DNA from: Pseudomonadota bacterium
GTDB taxonomy: Bacteria > Myxococcota_A > Polyangia > Haliangiales > Haliangiaceae
Direction: 5' to 3'
Length of the DNA stretch: 20,369 nucleotides
NCBI GenBank assembly: GCA_023430775.1
Contig: JAEYYY010000856.1
Span: 1 to 20,369 of the forward strand
How positions within the stretch are numbered: position 1 is the stretch's first letter; the number at the start of each line of letters is the position of its first letter. Positions 13,886-20,369 of the stretch are shown here, in pieces. The position numbers and the translations under genes were made by a program. The notes under the pieces were generated by a model, which did no database searches, was not told the DNA's origin, and saw only the letters and a program-made list of their open reading frames with translations.

Positions 13886-13891
13886 ACCCTA
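13886..13891 (-). promoter_or_regulatory. Candidate leaderless -10 element of the HEAT-repeat gene
   Basis: TAGGGT ends 7 bases before the GTG at 13878. Part of it reads AGGG, so it could instead be a ribosome site; the two readings cannot be separated by eye. Confidence 0.3.
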
Positions 13892-13899
13892 GCAGAAGG

Positions 13900-14685
13900 C
13901 TAGTGCTTGTGCGGCTTGCCCTTGGGCTTGGGCTTGGGCGGCGGCGGGGCCGGGCAGTTGAGGACCATGTGCGAGAGCCGGCCCTTGCCGGTGGAGTCGA
14001 TCTGGACGCGCACCTTCTGTGCGGCCGAGCTGCAAAACAACAGCTGTGGATCGACGGTGCTTGCCTGGCTCGCGACCTCGGCGTTCATCGGGTTGAACAC
14101 CTTCAACGCGAGGCGATGAGACGCGTCACCGGCGGCCGCGAACACGCGGATGCAGTCGCCTTCCTTCAGGTCGACCAGCTTGCTCACCGGTCCCGACGCG
14201 TACTCGGCATCGGGCGCATGCACGACGCTGCAACCGCTACTCGCGAGCTGGAGCTGGATCTGCTCGAGTCGATCCTTCCCCGACGCGCCGAACCCGAGGC
14301 GCGCCGGCAGATCGAACACGGTGATGCCGACGATCACCGGTGCCGCCAGCGCACCGATCACCGTGATCACGGTGCCGAGACGAGCACTCCAGTCGCCGCG
14401 GCGGCGCTCCTTCTTCTCCTGTCGAGCCTGCTCCTTCTCCCACTCGTGCTCTTTCTTGCGCTGCTCGATCTCCGCGTTGCGCTGCTCGATCTCGGCGCGC
14501 CGCGTGGCCTCGCGATTCTCGAGAAACCGGGCGTGTGCCGCCTCGCGCTCCTTGGCCAGCAGGTGGTTGCGGCGCTGCTCGGCATCCGGCACCGGCTGGT
14601 CGAGCCCGCAGTACTGACACTTCGTGGTCAGGACGTGGACGTCGTCCGGCGTCGGGATCGTGGCGTGGCACTCCTTGCAGCGCAC
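13900..14685 (-). CDS. Zinc-ribbon / coiled-coil / single-pass membrane protein
   Basis: 261 residues from a GTG at 14685, beginning MRCKECHATIPTPDD. Cys3, Cys6, Cys23 and Cys26 form a CxxC-x16-CxxC zinc ribbon. Residues 36-98 are a long charged helix, probably a coiled coil, with two IEQR/RRAEIEQRNAE repeats. A membrane segment follows at about 103-125 (LGTVITVIGALAAPVIVGIT), with Lys/Arg before it, so the ribbon and coil should be cytoplasmic. Residues 128-240 form an extracytoplasmic domain with conserved-looking CSVVHAPDAEY and GDCIRVFAAAGDASHRLALK, followed by a Pro/Lys/His tail. It is unlike any named family I know. The arrangement suggests an envelope sensor or anchor whose cytoplasmic side binds nucleic acid or protein. 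Confidence 0.8.
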   Translation of the reverse strand: MRCKECHATIPTPDDVHVLTTKCQYCGLDQPVPDAEQRRNHLLAKEREAAHARFLENREATRRAEIEQRNAEIEQRKKEHEWEKEQARQEKKERRRGDWSARLGTVITVIGALAAPVIVGITVFDLPARLGFGASGKDRLEQIQLQLASSGCSVVHAPDAEYASGPVSKLVDLKEGDCIRVFAAAGDASHRLALKVFNPMNAEVASQASTVDPQLLFCSSAAQKVRVQIDSTGKGRLSHMVLNCPAPPPPKPKPKGKPHKH

Positions 14686-14716
14686 TCGAGCTTGGATGGT
14701 ACCAGGCCAGCGTTCG

Positions 14717-14992
14717 CTACATGTGGCCGTGCCACGGCAGCCGCGCGGCCAGCGCGAACACCGCGAGCAACACGAAGCCGAGCCCGTAGAGCTGGATGAA
14801 GAACGGCCCCTTCGCGCGGTGCCAGTGCACGATCAAGAAGATCAGCGGGACGATCGGCAGGAACAACACGCCGAGGCCCCACAGCAAGCTCTCGCGGAAC
14901 GCGGAGATGATGAAGAACAGGCCGCCGACGAGCAGCAGCAGGAACCCCACCCACATGGCGATCACACCGAGTGTAGCGAGCATGGCCTCCAT
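14717..14992 (-). CDS. Small three-helix membrane protein
   Basis: 91 residues, starting MEAMLATLGVIAMWVGF at 14992 with an AGGA site 6-7 bases upstream. Three hydrophobic segments fill almost the whole chain: about 8-30 (IAMWVGFLLLLVGGLFFII), 36-58 (LLWGLGVLFLPIVPLIFLIV) and 68-86 (LYGLGFVLLAVFALAARL). Between helices 2 and 3 lies HWHRAKGPF, a basic loop that should face the cytoplasm. No catalytic motif is visible and the protein is not one I recognise; small inner-membrane proteins of this sort are common in myxobacteria. It follows the PH-like membrane protein by 49 bases and precedes the zinc-ribbon protein by 31, so all three are likely one transcript. An ATG at 14983 is an alternative start. 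Confidence 0.72.
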   Translation of the reverse strand: MEAMLATLGVIAMWVGFLLLLVGGLFFIISAFRESLLWGLGVLFLPIVPLIFLIVHWHRAKGPFFIQLYGLGFVLLAVFALAARLPWHGHM

Positions 14993-15041
14993 ACTAAGTC
15001 CTGCTGCCCGCGGTGCCAGGGAATTTTCGGACCGGCCGTGA

Positions 15042-15521
15042 CTACGCGGGCTTGACCTTGGCGATGTCCTTGCCGTGATCCGCGAGCAGCTCGACGGTCT
15101 CGACGCGATCGGCCGGCACGTGCGCGAGGATCGCGGCGACCAGCGCGGGGCGATCCTCGAGATCGTACGACGCCGGTGCACCGACGCCGGGAACCAGCAA
15201 GCTCTTCGCGGGCTCGCCACCGTCGACGAAGCACGAATTCGTCTTCGGCGACGCGATCACCTTCTTGATATCGCTCCACGCCAGCCGGAAGCGCGTGCGC
15301 GTCGGCGAGCCGACCGCGAGGCCTTCGTCATCGGTGGTCACCGCGAGCTTCCAGGTCGGCGAGGCGAAGTACGCGGCGCCGAGCGCCACGCCCATCACAC
15401 CGGTGATCAGCGGCAGCGTGATGACGCCGGCGATCACCGAGATCACGGCCACCGAGCCACCGACGCCGATCGACGCCAGCGCGACGCCCCGATACCGAGG
15501 TTTGAATCGATGAGTCGCCAT
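15042..15521 (-). CDS. Membrane protein with PH-like (bacterial PH/YdbT-type) domain
   Basis: 159 residues. A basic start (MATHRFKPRYRG) is followed by two close hydrophobic segments at about 13-33 and 35-53, then WKLAVTTDDEGLAVGSPTRT and FRLAWSDIKKVIASPKTNSC. The WKLAVTTDDEGL...FRLAWSDI.KV pattern is the usual opening of bacterial PH-like domains in membrane proteins, where a small beta-barrel hangs below a helical hairpin. The family assignment rests on this pattern and should be checked. The C-terminal 50 residues (ALVAAILAHVPADRVETVEL) probably form the closing helix. No ribosome site is obvious. It lies 48 bases after the PilZ gene. Confidence 0.72.
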   Translation of the reverse strand: MATHRFKPRYRGVALASIGVGGSVAVISVIAGVITLPLITGVMGVALGAAYFASPTWKLAVTTDDEGLAVGSPTRTRFRLAWSDIKKVIASPKTNSCFVDGGEPAKSLLVPGVGAPASYDLEDRPALVAAILAHVPADRVETVELLADHGKDIAKVKPA

Positions 15522-15569
15522 GGCGGTGCGCGCGCCGAGATGGGACAGCCGAGCCGGCCGCCGAATTCC

Positions 15570-15986
15570 CTACTGCTTGGCCACCATCGCGGCGATCGCC
15601 GCCCGGGTCTCGAGCGGGATCGATTCGAACAGCACCCCGAAGCCCTTGGGCAACGTGGTGTTGCCGCCGTCCGCGGGAAGCTCGCAGTCGCTGGTGCGCT
15701 GCCACAGCACCCAGCCAACCGCGTCGACGGTGCCGAGGCCCTTGACCTCGAACTTCAGGGCCACCCGCGACAGCAGCGGGAGCGGAGCGCCCGAGATGAA
15801 CGCACCGTTGGTGGACAGGTCGCGAACCACTGCGGGGAATCGCTTGCCGATCGTGCTGGCATCGGCATCGACGCGCCGGAACACGGCGGCGAGATTCGGG
15901 TGCAGCGTCATCGGCACTTGACCGATCGACTCGACGACCGCGGGCGAGTTGACGACCAGACGTTGTGCTCGACGATGTTCCGACAT
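15570..15986 (-). CDS. PilZ-domain protein
   Basis: 138 residues, a single PilZ domain with almost nothing else. PilZ domains bind cyclic di-GMP through RxxxR and (D/N)xSxxG motifs. The second is clear: RDLSTNGAFI near residue 57. The N-terminal EHRRAQRLV provides the Arg-rich stretch, though its spacing is not the textbook RxxxR (RRAQR). Downstream VALKFEVKGLGTVDAVGWVLW and KGFGVLFESI match later PilZ strands. The protein has no membrane segment and may relay c-di-GMP to a partner, possibly the membrane proteins that follow. It begins 8 bases after metG, so the two are cotranscribed. Its ATG is preceded only by GAAG and by TACGAT 10 bases upstream. Confidence 0.88.
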   Translation of the reverse strand: MSEHRRAQRLVVNSPAVVESIGQVPMTLHPNLAAVFRRVDADASTIGKRFPAVVRDLSTNGAFISGAPLPLLSRVALKFEVKGLGTVDAVGWVLWQRTSDCELPADGGNTTLPKGFGVLFESIPLETRAAIAAMVAKQ

Positions 15987-15994
15987 CTTCGCGT

Positions 15995-18067
15995 CTATCG
16001 TACTCGCGTTCCGGGGGGCGCGTCACGATCCAGCGAGGACAGGCCCACGATCGTCTCCTCGCCGGCCGCGAGGATCATGCCCTGCGACTCGATGCCGCCC
16101 ACCTTGCGAGGTGCGAGGTTGGCGACGACGAGGACCTGCTTGCCCGTGATCTGCTCGGGGGAGTAGGCGAGGGCGATGCCGGCGACGATCGAGCGCGGCT
16201 GCGCCTCGCCGAGGTCCACGGTGAGGTGCAGGAGCTTCTTCATCTTCGGCACCGCGACCGCGGTCAGCACGCGGCCGACGCGCAGCTCGACCTTCATGAA
16301 GTCGTCGAACGTGATCGGTGCGCCGGCAGCTGGCGGTGTCGCTGCGGGTGCCTCGGCCTTGACCGGCTTCATGCGCGCGGTCGGCTTGCCGTCGCTCGCG
16401 GGTGCGCCGGGCGTCGCGGCCGCATCGCCGGCGACCTTGACCACGATCGCGTTCTGCATCGCCTCGTCGAGGCGCGGGAACAGCGGGCTCGGTGGACGCG
16501 CCTTCAGCGTCGCGGGCGCGGCGGCCATCACGCGGCCCTCGCCGGTGGTGTCGGGCCACGCCAGCGGTGCGTCATCGCCGATCCACTCGCGCAGGATCTT
16601 CGAGGTCGCGGGCAGCACGGGATCGATGAGGCGCGAGATCAGCCACAGGCTCGATTGCAGGCACCACAGGCAGTGACCGAGCGCCGGATCCTTCGCCTTC
16701 GCCATCGCCCACGGCTGCGTCTGATCGATGAACCGGTTCGCCATCCCCACAAACTTCCAGATCGTCTCCAGAGCCTTCGACGGCGCGAAGGCTTCGAGCT
16801 GCGCCGCCGCCTGCTTCGAGGTCTCGTGCGCGGCGAGCTCGATCTGGAAGAACGGCGTCTCGGTCTTGGTCGCGAAGTACTGATCGTCGCGCTTCGGCGG
16901 CGTGTCGGCCGAGAACTTCGCGATCATCGTCAGGCTGCGGTTGATCAGGTTGCCGAGGTCGTTCGCGAGGTCGGCGTTGAAGCGGCCGAACAGCGACTCG
17001 AACGTGAAGTCGCCGTCGTTGCCGAGCGGCACCTCGCGCAGCAGGTAGTAGCGCATCGCATCGATGCCGATGGCTCGTTGCGTTCCGCCGAGCGCATCGG
17101 CGAGCGTCAGCGGATCGATCCGCGTCGCCGGCAGCGACTTGCTGATCTTCTCGCCGCGCACCGTCCACCAGCCGTGCGCGAAGATCGTCTTCGGCAGCGG
17201 CAGGCCCGCGGACAGCAGGAACGCCGGCCAGTACACCGCGTGAAACCGCAGGATGTCCTTGCCGATCACGTGCACCGCTTCGCGCCAGTACTTGTCGACG
17301 TCGGGGCCGCCGATCTTGCCGTCGGCGCACAGGTCGCTGAGGTAGTTGGTCAGCGCGTCCATCCACACGTAGGTGACGTGAACGTCGCCCTTCGGATCTG
17401 GCTCGGGCACCGGCACGCCCCACGAGAAGCTGGTGCGCGACACGCTGAGGTCTTTCAGGCCGCCCTTCAAGAACGCCACGATCTCGTTGCGGTACTGCTC
17501 GGGGCGGATGAACCCGGGATGCTTCTCGATGTGCGCGAGCAGCGGCTCGGCGTACCTCGACAGCCGGAAGAACCAGCTGCGCTCCTTGTCGAGCCAGCTG
17601 ACCGGGCGCTTGTGGGTGGGGCAGGCGAAGCCATCGCCCTCCTTGACCAGCTCGCTCTCCTTGTAGAACGCCTCGCAGCCGACGCAGTACCAGCCCTGGG
17701 AGGTCTCGAGGTAGAGGTCGTCGGGGTTGCGGGCGCGGATCGTCTTCCACAGCTCGGCGACGATCTGCTTGTGGCGCGGATCGGTGGTGCGGATGAACCG
17801 GTAGTCGGTGAGGCCGAGCAGCTTCCACAGCTCGTCGAAGCGCGGCGCCACCTGATCGACGAGCTGCGTCGGCGTCAGCCCGCGCTTGGTCGCCGCTTCC
17901 TCGACCTTCTGGCCGTGCTCGTCGGTGCCGGTCAGAAACCGCGTGTCATCGCCGCGCATGCGATGGAACCGCGCGAGCGCGTCGCACACCAGCGTGGTGT
18001 ACGCGTGTCCGAGGTGCGGCACGTCGTTGACGTAATAGATCGGCGTCGTGATGTAGAAGGTCGACAT
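15995..18067 (-). CDS. metG: Methionyl-tRNA synthetase
   Basis: 690 residues. Charges tRNA-Met with methionine, class Ia synthetase. The HIGH motif is P17-H-L-G-H21, and the KMSKS loop is KISKS in RGEKISKSLP. The single-zinc-knuckle type is indicated by CVGC and CPTH with about 17 residues between, as in Thermus. The anticodon-binding region is seen in NRFIDQTQPWAMAKAKDP. After a Pro/Ala/Lys linker (AGDAAATPGAPASDG and beyond), the last 110 residues form the OB-fold tRNA-binding domain: FMKVELRVGRVLTAVAVPK, ending with LVVANLAPRKVGGIESQGM. It starts immediately after the ricT-like stop (TAGATG), with GAGGA as ribosome site. The start is certain from the conserved N-terminus. Confidence 0.97.
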   Translation of the reverse strand: MSTFYITTPIYYVNDVPHLGHAYTTLVCDALARFHRMRGDDTRFLTGTDEHGQKVEEAATKRGLTPTQLVDQVAPRFDELWKLLGLTDYRFIRTTDPRHKQIVAELWKTIRARNPDDLYLETSQGWYCVGCEAFYKESELVKEGDGFACPTHKRPVSWLDKERSWFFRLSRYAEPLLAHIEKHPGFIRPEQYRNEIVAFLKGGLKDLSVSRTSFSWGVPVPEPDPKGDVHVTYVWMDALTNYLSDLCADGKIGGPDVDKYWREAVHVIGKDILRFHAVYWPAFLLSAGLPLPKTIFAHGWWTVRGEKISKSLPATRIDPLTLADALGGTQRAIGIDAMRYYLLREVPLGNDGDFTFESLFGRFNADLANDLGNLINRSLTMIAKFSADTPPKRDDQYFATKTETPFFQIELAAHETSKQAAAQLEAFAPSKALETIWKFVGMANRFIDQTQPWAMAKAKDPALGHCLWCLQSSLWLISRLIDPVLPATSKILREWIGDDAPLAWPDTTGEGRVMAAAPATLKARPPSPLFPRLDEAMQNAIVVKVAGDAAATPGAPASDGKPTARMKPVKAEAPAATPPAAGAPITFDDFMKVELRVGRVLTAVAVPKMKKLLHLTVDLGEAQPRSIVAGIALAYSPEQITGKQVLVVANLAPRKVGGIESQGMILAAGEETIVGLSSLDRDAPPGTRVR

Positions 18068-20369
18068 CTAGTCCTCGGCATTCGGATCGCGCGACGGATC
18101 GTCATCCGGCAAGTCCGGCACATCGACGAAGTCGTCGGAGGAAGGATCGTCGGTCGGCGGCTCGTCCTCGGGCTGCACCACGGCCTCGACGGCAGCGGCG
18201 AGGTTCGCGCGCATGTCGACGTTGGCGAGCGCGCTCGGATCGTCGGTGTTGTCGGCCGCGTCCTCGGTCTCGTCGTCGTCCGGCTCGGCCGGGTCGGGCT
18301 GGCGTGGGCCCCGCGCGTTGTCGCGCTCGCGCGGCGGTCGCTCGGAACGCTCGCGCGGCGGCTGATTCCCCGACGGGAACAGCGGCTGGACCTCGGTGGC
18401 CGGCACGACCTCGCTGTCGCCGGGGCCGTAGCTGACGCGCACGCGCTGGCGCAGCACGTCGACCTCGACGACGCGGCCTTCACCGCGCGCACCGATCACG
18501 CGCTTGCCGAGCTTCGGCAGTCCCTTGCGCAGCTCGGCGTACGCCGCCTGCTCGTAGACCAGGCAGCACTTGAGCCGGCCGCACTGACCCGACACCTTCG
18601 TCGGTGACAGCACGAGGCCCTGATCCTTCGCCATCTTGATCGAGACGGGGACGAAGTCGGGCAGCCACGTCGTGCAACACAGCGTCAGGCCGCACGAGCC
18701 GATGCCGCCGACCGCCTTGGCCTCGTCGCGGACGCCGAGCTGCCGCAGCTCGAGCCGCGGACCGCCGAGCTCGTTGCCGACGTCGCGGATGAAGTCGCGA
18801 AAGTCGAAGCGCTGGCGATCGTCGCCGATCGCCGAGTAATAGATGAGCACCTTGCCGCTGCGACCGAGCGCACCGAACACCTCGACGCGGAACACCTTGA
18901 TCGCGAGCCGCAGCCGCGCCTGGTGATCCTTGGCGACGCGCAACGCCTTCGCGCGATCGGCCTCGCCCTCGAGCTCGCCCTTCAGATCCTGCTCGTTCGC
19001 GCGCCGGATGATCCTGCGCGGTCGCTCGCGATTGCCGAGCGCCTTGCGCGAGGGCGCCACCGCGACCCAGCCCGCGCGCGGTCCGCGATCGCTGTCGACG
19101 ATCACGCGCTCGCCGACCTGCCAGTCAGCCTCGCCGGCATCGAACCAGCTCATCCGCCCGTTCGGCACGAACCGCACGCCGCACGCACTGACGATGTCGC
19201 CGAGCTGCGCGCTCGGGGCCTCGGTGACCTCGAAGCTCGCCGGATCCTCGTCGTCGGCGGGTGGATCGGGCGGCAGGTCGGCCGCGAGCGTGATCGCCGG
19301 CGCCGGCGCGCCGTCATCGGTTCCCCACGCGACGGCGGGCGACTCGGTCGGCGCCTCGTCATCGTCGAGCGCCGCCTGGCGATGTCGCTGATCGAGGCGC
19401 GCCATCGTGCCGGTGTTGGTGCCGGCGCCGGCAGCCGACGCCGCCTTCTCCGCCGCGGCGAGGGCCGCCGCCTGGACGCCGTCGCGTCGCTCGTCGCGCC
19501 GTTCGCCGCGTTCTCGATCGCCGCGTTCTCGATCGCCGCGGTTTCGATCGCCGCGGTCACCGCGTCCACGCTCTCCGCGTCCAACGCGATCACCGCGATC
19601 GCCGCGATCGCCGCGTCGTTCGCGCTGTTCGCCCGCGCGCTGCTCACCGCCGCGCTGCTCTCCGCGCTGCTCACCGCCGCGCTGCTCACCGCCGCGCTGC
19701 TCACCGCCGCGCTGCTCACCACCGCGCTGCTCTCCGCGCTGCTCTCCGCGCTGCTCACCGCCGCGCTGTTCGCCGACGCGCTGCTCTCCGCCGCGCTGCT
19801 CACCGCCGCGCTGTTCGCCGGCGCGCTGCTCTCCGCGCTGTTCGCCGCCGCGCTGCTCTCCGCCGCGCTGCGAGGACGAGGGCTGTGCTGGATCCTGGCC
19901 CTCTGCTTCCCTGCTTCTCTGCGTTCGATCGCCGGGCGGAGCCTCGCGACGATCGCCGCGTCCACCACGATCGCGATCGCGGCCTCGACGGCGGCGACCG
20001 CGCTCGTTGACGCGACCGCCGGCCTCGCCGCCAGCAGCCGCCGACGGCGCAGTCGCGGCGGCGTCGCCCGTGCCAGGCGCGTCATCACCCCAGCCGTCAT
20101 CGACGGCGCTCTCGCTCGGCGTCGCATCGGCAGCCACCGACGACGTTCCCGCCGGCGCGTGAACGCGGTCGTACTGCCTGCGTTCGCGACCACCATCGCC
20201 ACGACCACCATCGCCGCGACCACCATCGCCACGACCACCATCGCCACGACCACCATCGCCACGACCCGCGTCACCACGATTCGCGTCCGTGCGCTGGCCC
20301 GGGGCCCCTTCGCGATCGCCGCGGTTCACGTCGCCGCGGTTCGCATCGCCGCGAGTCGCATCCGTGCGT
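18068..20369 (-). CDS. ricT: PSP1/RicT-family protein with a long RGD/GEQ-rich N-terminal region (5' end cut)
   Basis: At least 767 residues; the frame stays open past the right edge, so the true start is outside the window. The GTG at 20329 is an internal Val codon. The family core spans about 18400-19215: VIVDSDRGPRAGWV, RRIIRRANEQDL, VFRVEVFGALGRSGKVLIYY and RFDFRDFIRDVGNEL, then two cysteine clusters, GSCGLTLCC (about 18672-18700) and GQCGRLKCC (about 18560-18588), with VPVSIKMAKDQGLVLSPTKV between. In Bacillus RicT these cysteines help bind Fe-S clusters in the RicAFT complex, which works with RNase Y. The N-terminal half is low-complexity Arg/Gly/Asp/Glu/Gln, and the C-terminus is acidic and Pro-rich (about 18071-18370). 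The RNA-processing role here is inferred. metG follows directly. Confidence 0.88.
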   Translation of the reverse strand, partial: RTDATRGDANRGDVNRGDREGAPGQRTDANRGDAGRGDGGRGDGGRGDGGRGDGGRGDGGRERRQYDRVHAPAGTSSVAADATPSESAVDDGWGDDAPGTGDAAATAPSAAAGGEAGGRVNERGRRRRGRDRDRGGRGDRREAPPGDRTQRSREAEGQDPAQPSSSQRGGEQRGGEQRGEQRAGEQRGGEQRGGEQRVGEQRGGEQRGEQRGEQRGGEQRGGEQRGGEQRGGEQRGEQRGGEQRAGEQRERRGDRGDRGDRVGRGERGRGDRGDRNRGDRERGDRERGERRDERRDGVQAAALAAAEKAASAAGAGTNTGTMARLDQRHRQAALDDDEAPTESPAVAWGTDDGAPAPAITLAADLPPDPPADDEDPASFEVTEAPSAQLGDIVSACGVRFVPNGRMSWFDAGEADWQVGERVIVDSDRGPRAGWVAVAPSRKALGNRERPRRIIRRANEQDLKGELEGEADRAKALRVAKDHQARLRLAIKVFRVEVFGALGRSGKVLIYYSAIGDDRQRFDFRDFIRDVGNELGGPRLELRQLGVRDEAKAVGGIGSCGLTLCCTTWLPDFVPVSIKMAKDQGLVLSPTKVSGQCGRLKCCLVYEQAAYAELRKGLPKLGKRVIGARGEGRVVEVDVLRQRVRVSYGPGDSEVVPATEVQPLFPSGNQPPRERSERPPRERDNARGPRQPDPAEPDDDETEDAADNTDDPSALANVDMRANLAAAVEAVVQPEDEPPTDDPSSDDFVDVPDLPDDDPSRDPNAED
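19481..19621 (-). repeat. RGD/ERGD low-complexity run in the ricT-like gene
   Basis: Encodes alternating Arg-Gly-Asp, Glu-Arg-Gly-Asp and similar units (DRGDRGDRVGRGERGRGDR). The DNA is dominated by CGATCGCCG-like steps and includes two tandem GCGATCGCC copies. No single fixed unit holds through it. Confidence 0.75.
19622..19864 (-). repeat. GGEQR/GEQR tandem repeat array in the ricT-like gene
   Basis: Seventeen adjacent units: thirteen of 15 bp (GGEQR, with AGEQR or VGEQR variants) and four of 12 bp (GEQR), 243 bp in all. Every unit length is a multiple of three, so unit gain or loss keeps the frame. Plus-strand unit: GCGCTGCTCACCGCC and its 12-bp form. Coding potential excludes a CRISPR array. 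Confidence 0.92.
20191..20265 (-). repeat. Five tandem 15-bp repeats encoding RGDGG-type units
   Basis: The unit CACCATCGCCACGAC occurs at 20191, 20206, 20221, 20236 and 20251; four copies are identical and the second has one A-to-G change. It encodes repeated Gly-Arg-Gly-Asp-Gly. Degenerate RGD units continue beyond 20266 to the right edge. Confidence 0.9.

Noticed and set aside
15965..18607. An 880-codon open frame on the plus strand opposite metG and the ricT-like gene
   Set aside because: It is rich in Arg/Ala/Val/Leu with no domain, and runs antisense to the certain metG. High GC keeps stop codons rare in the antisense frame.
19622..19864. A CRISPR-like array of short direct repeats
   Set aside because: Units are 12 or 15 bp without spacers and lie in frame inside a coding sequence.
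19407..20162. A Cys/Pro/Arg/Ser repeat protein on the plus strand (RCSPP units)
   Set aside because: It is the antisense reading of the GGEQR repeats; the minus-strand frame carries the conserved PSP1 core.
20327..20329. GTG as the start codon of the ricT-like gene
   Set aside because: The frame is open to the right edge and the residues before it continue the RGD pattern (RTDATRGDANRGD), so this is an internal Val.

Overview
The window is very GC-rich and densely coding, with genes separated by a few bases or overlapping by 1-4. Base composition, many lipoproteins, TPR, HEAT and PilZ proteins and C/G-ending codons suggest a myxobacterium-like member of the Myxococcota. This is inference; the sequence carries no taxonomic marker that I can search. 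I see no tRNA, rRNA, CRISPR array, insertion sequence or phage gene, and no stretch over 300 bases lacks a gene.

Layout. (1) 1-2244, minus strand: a Rieske ferredoxin-like protein, then a translationally coupled set of an EtfA-like protein, an EtfB-like protein and an unrecognised gene cut by the left edge. Both Etf-like proteins lack the motifs that normally hold FAD and AMP. (2) 2292-3934, minus: aroC (chorismate synthase) and a cysteine-rich lipoprotein. (3) 4063-9853, plus: a large TPR protein with one membrane segment, a TPR lipoprotein that is its tandem paralogue, a lipoprotein with an HMA-like domain, a short Cys/Pro/Ala lipoprotein and a 50-residue gene with a TTG start. (4) 9850-20369, minus: read in transcription order, ricT-like (PSP1) gene, metG, PilZ protein, PH-like membrane protein, three-helix membrane protein, zinc-ribbon/coiled-coil/membrane protein, HEAT-repeat protein, tatD, then rplC with its own promoter and terminator, rlmE and yciO.

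How the genes fit together. ricT, metG and tatD are neighbours in many bacteria; here five accessory genes sit between metG and tatD and look like a cytoplasm-membrane signalling or scaffolding set. rplC stands alone rather than in an S10-type operon. The two TPR genes share a homologous C-terminal architecture, one anchored by a helix and the other by a lipid, and are followed by more lipoproteins, which suggests a cell-envelope assembly.

Window-wide signals: several start codons have a TANNNT hexamer 6-8 bases upstream, as expected for leaderless transcripts. GATC, including the HIP1-type palindrome GCGATCGC, is strongly over-represented, and the Asp codon switches to GAT when the next base is C. 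The RicT-like protein carries a long Arg/Gly/Glu/Asp low-complexity N-terminal region made of tandem DNA repeats.
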